The notes beneath the pieces are model-generated. The model worked only from the letters and a program-made list of their open reading frames with translations. It was not told the DNA's origin and searched no databases. 64,000 nucleotides of DNA from positions 62,001 through 126,000 of the forward strand of contig CAYZPM010000002.1 in assembly GCA_964480365.1 (NCBI GenBank). The letters run 5' to 3'. Source of the stretch: CAIQPV01 sp964480365 (GTDB lineage Bacteria; Pseudomonadota; Gammaproteobacteria; Burkholderiales; Gallionellaceae). The translations under genes and the position numbers were made by a program. Below are positions 44,589 through 51,697 of this stretch, in pieces. The number at the start of each line of letters is the position of its first letter. Positions within the stretch are counted from its first letter, which is position 1.

Positions 44589-44658
44589 CGGAAAAAACAT
44601 TGATGTCAGAAGCCACGTTTCAAAACACTAACTATATTTCAACATGTAAGGAATTTTT

Positions 44659-45642
44659 ATGAAAACACGTCTAACGGGCTTGGCAAATGTGCCTCCCAGA
44701 GTAATGAACTTAGTGATGCCCGTTTCCCCCTCTCCGGCTCTCCCCCGGAGGGAGAGAGTAATTTGGTGTCGCTTCGCGATGTTCTCGATAAATAGATTTA
44801 TTGTGGCACTCCTGATCTGCATTGCAGGAACCGCAGCAATGGCCGCAGTTTCGCAAGCTGCCGATGACTCTGTGGCGGCTTCCGCCTCGGTTGCACCGAT
44901 GACAGCACCAGTCGCGCCCCCTGCCATCTCGAAGGAGGTGGTCGACAATCCTTACGGTTTCGATGCGCTTTGGAAGGGGGGTGATCTTGTAGCGCGAAGT
45001 ACAATAATCATATTACTCATCATGTCAATGAGCACCTGGTACATCATAATCACCAAGCTGATCGATCAATTCCGCATGATGGGTCAGGCCGCAGAGGCCA
45101 GAAACTTGTTTTGGAAGGCTGCCTCCGTTCAAGACGGGATATCGATCCTGAAACAAGGTAGTCCGTTTCGTTACATCGCGGAAATTGGCAGCAAGTCCAC
45201 CGAGCATCACGATGGTGCGCTGCTGGAACGCATCGATCTGAACACATGGGTTACGATGTCGATCCAGCGTGCCGTTGAAAAAGTCCAAAGCCGCCTACAG
45301 GATGGCTTGGCAGTCCTGGCAACGGTCGGTTCCACCGCGCCTTTCATAGGTTTGTTCGGTACAGTCTGGGGAATCTATCACGCATTGACCGCAATCGGTA
45401 TCGCCGGACAAGCCTCGATCGACAAAGTGGCCGGACCGGTGGGCGAAGCGCTCATTATGACGGCAATCGGTCTGGCCGTGGCGGTGCCTGCCGTACTCGG
45501 TTACAACTGGCTGGTGCGGCGCAACAAGAAAGCGATGGAAGATGTGCGTTCATTCAGCTCCGACCTGCATTCTGTATTGCTCAGTGGCGTCATGTCCAGC
45601 AGCGAGGCGGGTCGCGCTGCCAGCCTGACAAAGGCGGCTTAA
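44659..45642 (+). CDS. exbB: ExbB proton-channel protein, 5' end altered by a repeat
   Basis: MotA/TolQ/ExbB family protein of 327 aa from the ATG at 44659, which has AAGGAA 5 bp upstream. Residues about 45-70 are a signal-like segment (FIVALLICIAGTAAMAA), followed by the three ExbB membrane helices (STIIILLIMSMSTWYIIITK; LAVLATVGSTAPFIGLFGTVWG; ALIMTAIGLAVAVPAVLGYN). The first 40 residues are partly encoded by a dispersed repeat (44718-44780) and contain two Pro-rich blocks, atypical for ExbB. An internal ATG at 44779 would give the conventional start but lacks a Shine-Dalgarno. Forms the motor with the ExbD proteins. Confidence 0.9.
   Translation: MKTRLTGLANVPPRVMNLVMPVSPSPALPRRERVIWCRFAMFSINRFIVALLICIAGTAAMAAVSQAADDSVAASASVAPMTAPVAPPAISKEVVDNPYGFDALWKGGDLVARSTIIILLIMSMSTWYIIITKLIDQFRMMGQAAEARNLFWKAASVQDGISILKQGSPFRYIAEIGSKSTEHHDGALLERIDLNTWVTMSIQRAVEKVQSRLQDGLAVLATVGSTAPFIGLFGTVWGIYHALTAIGIAGQASIDKVAGPVGEALIMTAIGLAVAVPAVLGYNWLVRRNKKAMEDVRSFSSDLHSVLLSGVMSSSEAGRAASLTKAA
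44718..44780 (+). repeat. Dispersed leader repeat, copy 3 (hp2 only)
   Basis: CCCGTTTCCCCC, then the hp2 hairpin (CTCTCCCCC-gga-GGGAGAGAG) and GTCGCTTCGCGAT, shared with copy 1 at 809-932. The hp1 hairpin is missing. The repeat lies in the 5' part of exbB and keeps the frame open; its last bases form the alternative ATG at 44779. Confidence 0.65.
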
Positions 45643-45645
45643 ATC

Positions 45646-46086
45646 ATGGCTATGTCTTTTGGGTCTCTGGAAGGGGATGAAGACGAGGTAACCAGCGCGA
45701 TCAATACGACACCGCTGGTGGATGTCATGTTAGTGCTGTTGATCATTTTTCTGATCACTATTCCGGTCGTCACGCATACCGTGCCGATAAAGCTGCCGAG
45801 TGAACGGAATCAGCCATTTAAAACCAAGCCGGAAAATATCAATATCGCAGTCAACAAAGATGGCGATATGTTCTGGAATGAACAGTACGTGCCGGACACA
45901 GACGTGCTTTTGCGTAAGTTGAAAGTTGTTGCCATTCTGACGCCGCAACCGGCAGTGAATATCCGTGGCGACCAAAACACCCGCTATGAATTTATCGGCA
46001 AGATAATCCTTGCTGCACAACGTGCCGGTATTGCCAAAATCGGCTTCGTGACAGAACCACCGGCACGTGATGTTGAAACACATTAA
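45646..46086 (+). CDS. exbD: ExbD family protein 1
   Basis: Motor partner of ExbB, 146 aa. One membrane helix (about 25-50) preceded by the conserved motif INTTPLVDVMLVLLIIFLIT with the proton-carrying Asp, then a periplasmic domain (VNIRGDQNTRYEFIGKIILA). Starts 3 bp after the exbB stop, so translation is likely coupled. Forms the TonB motor together with ExbB and possibly the second ExbD. Confidence 0.95.
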   Translation: MAMSFGSLEGDEDEVTSAINTTPLVDVMLVLLIIFLITIPVVTHTVPIKLPSERNQPFKTKPENINIAVNKDGDMFWNEQYVPDTDVLLRKLKVVAILTPQPAVNIRGDQNTRYEFIGKIILAAQRAGIAKIGFVTEPPARDVETH

Positions 46087-46113
46087 GAGTTATATCAAAA
46101 CAGGAGCCCCTCC

Positions 46114-46542
46114 ATGGCCATGAATGTTGGCACCGGAAACGGTTCGGGTGAACCGGACGTGATGATCGAAATGAACATGACGCCATTGATTGACGTGATG
46201 TTGGTGTTGCTGATCATGCTGATCATCACGATCCCCATCCAGAATCATGCAGTAAATTTGAATATGCCGATTGGTGCGCCTCCGCAGAGCACTCCGCCAA
46301 CGGTAGTAACAATTGATGTTGATTTCGACGGCACTGTATTGTGGAATGGACTCGCCTTGCCGGATCGTGCAACTCTGGAAAGCAAGCTACAGTCGGTCGC
46401 CGTAATGCCCGATCAACCAGAAGTCCACGTGCGCCCTAACAAACTGGTTGCGTACAAATCGGTAGCAGCGGTATTGGCGTCAGCACAACGTGTTGGCGTC
46501 ACCAAGATAGGAATCGTCGGAAATGAGCAGTTCATCAAATAA
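46114..46542 (+). CDS. exbD: ExbD family protein 2
   Basis: Second ExbD, 142 aa, same architecture as the first: MNMTPLIDVMLVLLIMLIIT with the key Asp, then a periplasmic domain ending VHVRPNKLVAYKSVAAVLAS. AGGAG lies 7 bp before the ATG. The two ExbD proteins are diverged paralogues, not copies. Two adjacent exbD genes after one exbB are known from xanthomonads and some betaproteobacteria. Confidence 0.95.
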   Translation: MAMNVGTGNGSGEPDVMIEMNMTPLIDVMLVLLIMLIITIPIQNHAVNLNMPIGAPPQSTPPTVVTIDVDFDGTVLWNGLALPDRATLESKLQSVAVMPDQPEVHVRPNKLVAYKSVAAVLASAQRVGVTKIGIVGNEQFIK

Positions 46543-46595
46543 GACTGCTAAAGAAGCGCACCGAATGAAGTTATAATTCCGGCGTGTTTTTATAA

Positions 46596-46641
46596 CGTAG
46601 GTCGGGTTTTACCCGACATGTCGGACAGAGCCCGACCTACG
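46596..46641. repeat. Inverted repeat with CGTAGGTCGGG arms
   Basis: Perfect 11-bp arms CGTAGGTCGGG (46596-46606) and CCCGACCTACG (46631-46641), with a second palindrome CCGACATGTCGG (46613-46624) inside the loop. It follows the last exbD gene. This type of palindrome is common between genes in proteobacteria; it could end transcription of the uptake operon, although no T-run follows. Confidence 0.7.
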
Positions 46642-46665
46642 AAGTCTTTTGCGAACTCAGGACAA

Positions 46666-46690
46666 GCCCTTCGACAGGCTCAGGACAGGC
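46666..46690. repeat. Short dispersed repeat abutting the aroE start codon
   Basis: GCCCTTCGACAGGCTCAGG followed by ACAGGC, a sequence type widespread as intergenic repeats in bacteria. Its last base is directly before the aroE ATG at 46691, so the repeat supplies the leader and the probable ribosome-binding bases (AGGACAGG). Confidence 0.6.
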
Positions 46691-47503
46691 ATGACCGACC
46701 AATACGCCGTTATCGGCAACCCCATTTCGCACAGCAAGTCACCGCTGATTCACAGAATGTTCGCGGTGCAGACCGGGCAAGACATCAGCTATGAAAAGAT
46801 CGAAGCGCGACCGGACGGTTTTGCCGATACCATCGCGCGGCTGCGCGGCGATGGTTACAAGGGCTGCAATGTCACCGTGCCATTCAAGTTCGAAGCTTTC
46901 CAGCTTTGCAACCAGCTCACCGGTCGCGCACGCGCCGCGCAGGCGGTAAACACGCTGCTGTTTCAGGACGGCGAAATTCTCGGTGACAACACCGACGGCA
47001 CCGGGCTGATTGCCGACATCGAGCGGAACTTGAACTGCAAGTTGTTGTTCAAAAAAATTCTGCTGATGGGAGCGGGCGGCGCGGCGCATGGCGTGATCTG
47101 GCAGTTGTTCAATGCGGGCGCGAGCATCGTCATCGCCAACCGCACGCTGGATAAGGCGCAGCAACTGGCGTCCGAGTTCACCAGTTATGGCACGGTATTC
47201 GCCAGTAGTTACGAAGCGCTGGCAGGCAAGCAATTCGATGTGGTGATCAATGCCACGTCGAGCAGCCTGTCGGACAAATTGCCGCCGTTGCCCTCCGGTA
47301 TCTTCGCACCCAATGCGCTGGCCTACGACATGATGTATGGCAAGCAAACGCCGTTCCTCAAATTCGCACAGGAGCAAGGCGCGGCGCAACTTACCGATGG
47401 ACTGGGTATGCTGGTCGAGCAGGCGGCGGAGGCCTTTTTCAAATGGCGCGGTGTGCGCCCTGAGACTGCACCGGTTATGGCAAAACTCCGTGAAGGTAAA
47501 TAA
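46691..47503 (+). CDS. aroE: Shikimate dehydrogenase
   Basis: NADPH-dependent reduction of 3-dehydroshikimate to shikimate in aromatic amino acid synthesis; 270 aa. N-terminal substrate-binding part YAVIGNPISHSKSPLIHRMF; GCNVTVPFKFEAFQL contains the catalytic Lys; NTDGTGLIADIE carries the catalytic Asp. The cofactor motif is GAGGAAHGVIWQL, followed by IVIANRTLDKAQQLA with the NADP-type Asn-Arg-Thr. I start at 46691 (MTDQYAVIGN); an in-frame ATG at 46649 would include the repeat just upstream. Monocistronic-looking, with mtgA 145 bp downstream. Confidence 0.95.
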   Translation: MTDQYAVIGNPISHSKSPLIHRMFAVQTGQDISYEKIEARPDGFADTIARLRGDGYKGCNVTVPFKFEAFQLCNQLTGRARAAQAVNTLLFQDGEILGDNTDGTGLIADIERNLNCKLLFKKILLMGAGGAAHGVIWQLFNAGASIVIANRTLDKAQQLASEFTSYGTVFASSYEALAGKQFDVVINATSSSLSDKLPPLPSGIFAPNALAYDMMYGKQTPFLKFAQEQGAAQLTDGLGMLVEQAAEAFFKWRGVRPETAPVMAKLREGK

Positions 47504-47512
47504 ATCTCTGTC

Positions 47513-47624
47513 GTCATTTCCGCGAAGGCGGGAATCCAGTCAGTTAAAAATTCCCCGCGTAGCGGGACAAAATAGAAAATATTTTTGATAAACCCGGCTG
47601 GATTCCCGCCTGCGCGGGAATGAC
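47513..47624. repeat. Inverted-repeat element, GGCGGGAATCCAG type
   Basis: Arms of about 27 bp: GTCATTTCCGCGAAGGCGGG plus AATCCAG at 47513-47539 and its near-complement ending at 47624. A smaller hairpin (CCCGCGTAGCGGG) lies inside. Same design as 54960-55084 and, in compact form, 62952-63018. Located between aroE and mtgA. Confidence 0.8.
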
Positions 47625-47648
47625 GGAAAAAATTAAAGTAACTAATTA

Positions 47649-48344
47649 ATGAAAACACTGTGGCGCTGGATGTGGCGCATTGTTGCGCTGCTGTTCGTAT
47701 TGCTGCTGCTCTATCAGGGGTGGATATTCGCGCACGTCTGGTGGTGGGTGAATCACAACCCCTCCACCAGCGCCTTCATGGAGGATCGCCTTGGGGCGCT
47801 GCAAAGCAAGAATCCCGATGCTGAGTTGCAACACCAGTGGGTGCCCTACGCAAGAATTTCCGGCAACCTCAAGCAAGCATTAATCGCTTCGGAAGATGCC
47901 AAGTTCGTTGATCACGAAGGCTTCGATTGGGATGGTATGCAGAAGGCTTACGAGAAAAACTTGAAGAAGGGCAAGATCGTCGCGGGCGGTTCCACTATCA
48001 GCCAGCAACTGGCAAAAAATTTATTCCTCTCCGGCAAACGCACGCCGTGGCGCAAGCTGGAAGAGGCCACGATCACGGTGATGCTGGAAAAGATGATGGA
48101 TAAGGAACGCATTTTTGAAATCTATCTGAACGTGATCGAATGGGGCAACGGAGTGTTCGGTGCGGAAGCGGCGGCGCGGCATTACTATCACGTCAGCGCG
48201 GCGCAACTCTCCGCCCCGCAGGCCGCCAAGCTCGCCGCGATGGTGCCCAATCCGCGCTATTACGACCAGCACCGCGAGGCGCGCGGCCTGCTGCGCAAGA
48301 CGGACATCATTCTTGGGCGTATGAACGACGTGGAGATTCCCTGA
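47649..48344 (+). CDS. mtgA: Monofunctional peptidoglycan glycosyltransferase
   Basis: Polymerises lipid II glycan strands; 231 aa, single N-terminal membrane anchor (about 6-28, IVALLFVLLLLYQGWIF) and one glycosyltransferase family 51 domain. Motifs: ASEDAKFVDHEGFDWDGM with the catalytic Glu, GGSTISQQLAKNLFLS, and KMMDKERIFEIYLNVIEWG. No transpeptidase domain, as expected for MtgA. Usually found beside aroE in betaproteobacteria, as here. Confidence 0.96.
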   Translation: MKTLWRWMWRIVALLFVLLLLYQGWIFAHVWWWVNHNPSTSAFMEDRLGALQSKNPDAELQHQWVPYARISGNLKQALIASEDAKFVDHEGFDWDGMQKAYEKNLKKGKIVAGGSTISQQLAKNLFLSGKRTPWRKLEEATITVMLEKMMDKERIFEIYLNVIEWGNGVFGAEAAARHYYHVSAAQLSAPQAAKLAAMVPNPRYYDQHREARGLLRKTDIILGRMNDVEIP

Positions 48345-48364
48345 ACACCTGAAAATACAGATTG

Positions 48365-48432
48365 GTAGGGTGGGCACGTTTTATACCAACGCAACTTGAA
48401 ACAAGGGGGGCACAAAAACGTGCCCACTCTAC
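48365..48432. repeat. Inverted repeat with GTAGGGTGGGCACG arms
   Basis: Arms of 18 bp, GTAGGGTGGGCACGTTTT at 48365-48382 and the complement of GTAGaGTGGGCACGTTTT at 48415-48432, one mismatch, around a 32-bp loop. Directly after mtgA; another proteobacterial intergenic repeat type, and possibly a transcription end point. Confidence 0.75.
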
Positions 48433-48511
48433 AAAGCTTGGAGTATCCTATACACGCACTTTTGCAAAGGCATTCCACGCTCTTGCGCAATCGCCCCATG
48501 AAAGGAATCTC

Positions 48512-51505
48512 GTGACAGCCAGGAAAGCTAAAGCCAAGGCACCGATCAAACCCTCCGCTCCGAAATCGGCCCAGGCATCCCAAGAAGCGCCCAGTGGCAG
48601 CTTCCACATAGTCGGCATTGGCGCTTCCGCCGGAGGGCTGGAGGCATTTGAGCAGTTTTTCCGCAATGTCCCGTCCGACAGCGGTATGGCTTTCGTGCTG
48701 GTGTCGCACCTCGATCCCGACCACGCCAGCATGCTTACTGAGATTCTGCAACGCTCCACCACTATGCCGGTGGTCGAGGCGCTGGATCAGGTGCAGGTGT
48801 TGCCCAACTGCGTATATGCCATTCCGCCCAACCGCGACATGGCTATCTTTCATGGCGAACTACACTTGAGCCAACCGGATATGCCGCGCGGCCAGCGTAT
48901 GGTCATTGATGCCTTCATGCGCTCTCTGGCTGAAGATCAGGGGGAAAAAGCGATCGGCATTGTCCTTTCCGGCACCGGCACCGACGGCACGCTGGGACTG
49001 CGCGCCATTCAAGGCGCGGGCGGCATTTCCCTGGTGCAAGACCCGGCCACCGCGAAGTACGACGGCATGCCAATCAGCGCCATACAGGCGGGCTACGCCA
49101 CCTATGTCCTGCCGGTGGATAAGATGCCGGAGAAAATGCTGAGCAATACGCGCATGATGGGCGCACAACAGGAAAAACCACCGCAGGCTACCCCAACCGA
49201 GACAGGCGGCTTGAACCGAATCTTGATGCTGCTGCGCTCCGCCACCGGACACGACTTCTCGCTGTACAAGAAAAGCACCATAGGCCGCCGCATCGAACGG
49301 CGTATGTCGCAGCACAACATTGAGACCCTGGAAATTTATGCGCGCTATCTCAAGGAGCATCCGTCTGAAATCCATTTGTTGTTCAAGGAACTGCTGATCA
49401 ATGTCACCAACTTCTTCCGCGACACGGAGGCATTTGTCGCATTGAAGCATGACATGCTGCCGCTGTTGTTAAAAAACAAGCCGGAAGGCTATGTGTTCCG
49501 CGTCTGGGTGGCGGGTTGCGCCACCGGCGAAGAGGCTTATTCCATCGCCATCCTGCTGCGCGAACTCATGGACGACACCCATCAGGAATTCAAGACGCAG
49601 ATCTACAGCACCGACCTCGACGAGGATGCCATCGCCGTGGCGCGCGCCGGATTCTACACGCCCAACATTGCTCAGGATGTCGCGCCGGAACGGCTGCGCC
49701 GCTTCTTCACCAAGGAAGACGCAGGATTCCGGGTAAAAAAAGAAATCCGCGAGATGGTGGTGTTCGCCACCCAGAACGTTATCAAAGATCCGCCCTTCAC
49801 CAAGCTGGATCTGCTCAGTTGCCGCAACCTGATGATCTATCTGGAACCGGAACTGCAAAACCGCCTCATCCCGGCCTTTCACTATGCGCTGAAACCGGGC
49901 GGAGCGCTGTTTCTTTCCCCCTCGGAGAGCATCGGCAACCATGTCGACCTGTTCTCGCCGTTCAACCGTAAATGGAAACTCTACCAGACCACGCCTTCTG
50001 TTGCTTCCACCCGCGCAGTGATGTCCGGCGGACTATCCTGGACCCGAAACAACAATATGAAAGGCCCCGACGAGGTGATAACCAAGATTAAAGAAACCGA
50101 CTTTGCCGAATTGACCAAACGGATGCTGCTCCAGTCCTACGCCCCGGCCTCGGTGGTGACTAATCTGAAAGGGGACATCCTGTTTGTGCACGGCGACACC
50201 GGCAAATATCTGCGTCCGGCACCCGGCCAGGCCACCCTCAACGTGGTGGAGATGGCGCGCGAAGGCCTGCAACTGGAATTGCGCGCCGCGATCCACAAGG
50301 CTGCCGACAAAAGCGCACCAACCCTGAATCGGGAAGTATCGTTCGGGAGCCACGGCGAGTCCCACAGCGTGAGTTTCAGTGTGCGTCCATTGGCTTACCC
50401 GGACGCCAGCCAGAGTTTGCTGCTGGTGAGTTTTCAGGACTTGGCGGTTGCAAAATCAGCACAAGCTGCGACCGATAAATCTGCATCGGTGAAGTCTGCC
50501 CGAGGCAAAAGCGTCGCCGGAACGGATGAGTTGCGCCGCGTCGATGAGCTGGAGCGCGAACTGGTCTATACCAAAGAAAATTTGCATGCCACCATCGAGG
50601 AACAGCAAGCTTCCAACGAGGAACTCAAGTCCACCAATGAGGAAATGCAATCCACCAACGAAGAACTCCAGTCCACCAATGAAGAACTGGAAACCTCCAA
50701 AGAGGAACTGCAATCCCTGAATGAAGAACTGGTGACTGTGAACGCCGAGTTGCAGGACAAAATCGAGCAACTGGCCGGCATGCAGAACGACATGAAGAAT
50801 CTGCTCGACAACATCAACATCGGCACGGTGTTTCTGAATGATGCGCTGCAGATCAAGCGCTTCACCCGCGAGGCGGTACGGGTTTATCGTCTGGTCGCTT
50901 CGGATGTGGGCCGTCCGCTGGCCGATATCAAATCGGACATCGAAGGTGATGATCTGATTGCCGATGCTCAGGCCGTGCTCGAAACGCTGGTGCCGCGCGA
51001 ACGCGAGGTGAGCACCGTTAGCGGCGAATGGTACTTGGCACGTATCCAGCCCTACCGCACATTGGACAACGTGATCGACGGCGTGGTGCTGACCTTCACC
51101 GACGTCACCCAACGCATTCAGGCCGAGACCGCCAGCGAGGAGGCGCAGAAATTGGCCGAAAACATCGTGGACACGGTGCGCGAGCCGCTCCTCGTACTGG
51201 ATGGCACATTGAAGACCGTCTCCGCCAGCCGCTCGTTTTACCAAAATTTTCATGTCACCAAGGAAGATACCCTGGGCCGCCAACTTTATGAATTGGGCAA
51301 CCGCCAGTGGAACATTCCAAGACTCAGGGAACTGCTGGAGACCATCCTGCCTAATAACCAGATTCTTGAAGGCTACCAAGTCGAGCATGACTTTCCCGTC
51401 ATCGGCAAGCGCAAGATGCTGCTCAATGCCCGGCGCATCACCGGCAAGACGGACGAAACGCAATTGATTTTGCTGGCGATAGAAGATGTTACAGAGCGAA
51501 GGTAA
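48512..51505 (+). CDS. CheB-CheR-PAS fusion protein
   Basis: Protein of 997 aa uniting a chemoreceptor methylesterase and methyltransferase. CheB domain about 30-210 with the catalytic Ser in GIGASAGGLEAFE, His in SHLDPDHASML and Asp in LSGTGTDGTLGLRA; there is no CheB receiver. CheR domain about 240-490 with RRIERRM, LLINVTNFFRD and the SAM motif VAGCATGEEAYSIAILL. A repetitive coiled coil (about 700-750, pattern STNEELQ) precedes two PAS domains (about 763-863 and 873-997). The GTG at 48512 has AAAGGA 5 bp upstream; the frame continues back to 48362 through the intergenic repeat and is not used. The PAS end has no kinase, so it probably signals through the neighbouring GGDEF-EAL protein or separate partners. 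Such fusions often act outside classical chemotaxis. Confidence 0.92.
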   Translation: MTARKAKAKAPIKPSAPKSAQASQEAPSGSFHIVGIGASAGGLEAFEQFFRNVPSDSGMAFVLVSHLDPDHASMLTEILQRSTTMPVVEALDQVQVLPNCVYAIPPNRDMAIFHGELHLSQPDMPRGQRMVIDAFMRSLAEDQGEKAIGIVLSGTGTDGTLGLRAIQGAGGISLVQDPATAKYDGMPISAIQAGYATYVLPVDKMPEKMLSNTRMMGAQQEKPPQATPTETGGLNRILMLLRSATGHDFSLYKKSTIGRRIERRMSQHNIETLEIYARYLKEHPSEIHLLFKELLINVTNFFRDTEAFVALKHDMLPLLLKNKPEGYVFRVWVAGCATGEEAYSIAILLRELMDDTHQEFKTQIYSTDLDEDAIAVARAGFYTPNIAQDVAPERLRRFFTKEDAGFRVKKEIREMVVFATQNVIKDPPFTKLDLLSCRNLMIYLEPELQNRLIPAFHYALKPGGALFLSPSESIGNHVDLFSPFNRKWKLYQTTPSVASTRAVMSGGLSWTRNNNMKGPDEVITKIKETDFAELTKRMLLQSYAPASVVTNLKGDILFVHGDTGKYLRPAPGQATLNVVEMAREGLQLELRAAIHKAADKSAPTLNREVSFGSHGESHSVSFSVRPLAYPDASQSLLLVSFQDLAVAKSAQAATDKSASVKSARGKSVAGTDELRRVDELERELVYTKENLHATIEEQQASNEELKSTNEEMQSTNEELQSTNEELETSKEELQSLNEELVTVNAELQDKIEQLAGMQNDMKNLLDNINIGTVFLNDALQIKRFTREAVRVYRLVASDVGRPLADIKSDIEGDDLIADAQAVLETLVPREREVSTVSGEWYLARIQPYRTLDNVIDGVVLTFTDVTQRIQAETASEEAQKLAENIVDTVREPLLVLDGTLKTVSASRSFYQNFHVTKEDTLGRQLYELGNRQWNIPRLRELLETILPNNQILEGYQVEHDFPVIGKRKMLLNARRITGKTDETQLILLAIEDVTERR

Positions 51506-51600
51506 TAGATTGTTTCGCTAAAACCGTGTACCGTTTGCGTTGAGTCCTCCGAAAAATTCCGGAGAGATTTGTCGAACCGCTGTCTCCTTGCCGCTACTAG

Positions 51601-51644
51601 CCTTCGACAAGGCTTTTAGTCCTGAACGTAGTCGAAGGATCAGG
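51601..51644. repeat. Palindromic CCTTCGAC repeat
   Basis: CCTTCGAC (51601-51608) pairs with GTCGAAGG (51631-51638), and CCTGA (51621-51625) with TCAGG (51640-51644). Related in style to the repeat before aroE. It lies in the 190-bp gap between the CheB-CheR and GGDEF-EAL genes. Confidence 0.6.
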
Positions 51645-51697
51645 CCACACGGTTTCCTTGTAACTGTTTTGGTGAAACGCGTTTGTAAGGACGCTCC

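Noticed and set aside
50590..50760. Near-tandem DNA repeat that could be mistaken for a CRISPR or minisatellite
   Set aside because: It is coding sequence for a heptad coiled coil between CheR and PAS; units are short, imperfect and lack spacers.
50456..51463. Minus-strand frame of 335 codons opposite the CheB-CheR gene, with a repetitive Phe/Gly-rich part
   Set aside because: The repetition mirrors the coiled-coil codons (STNEELQ) of the real gene on the other strand.
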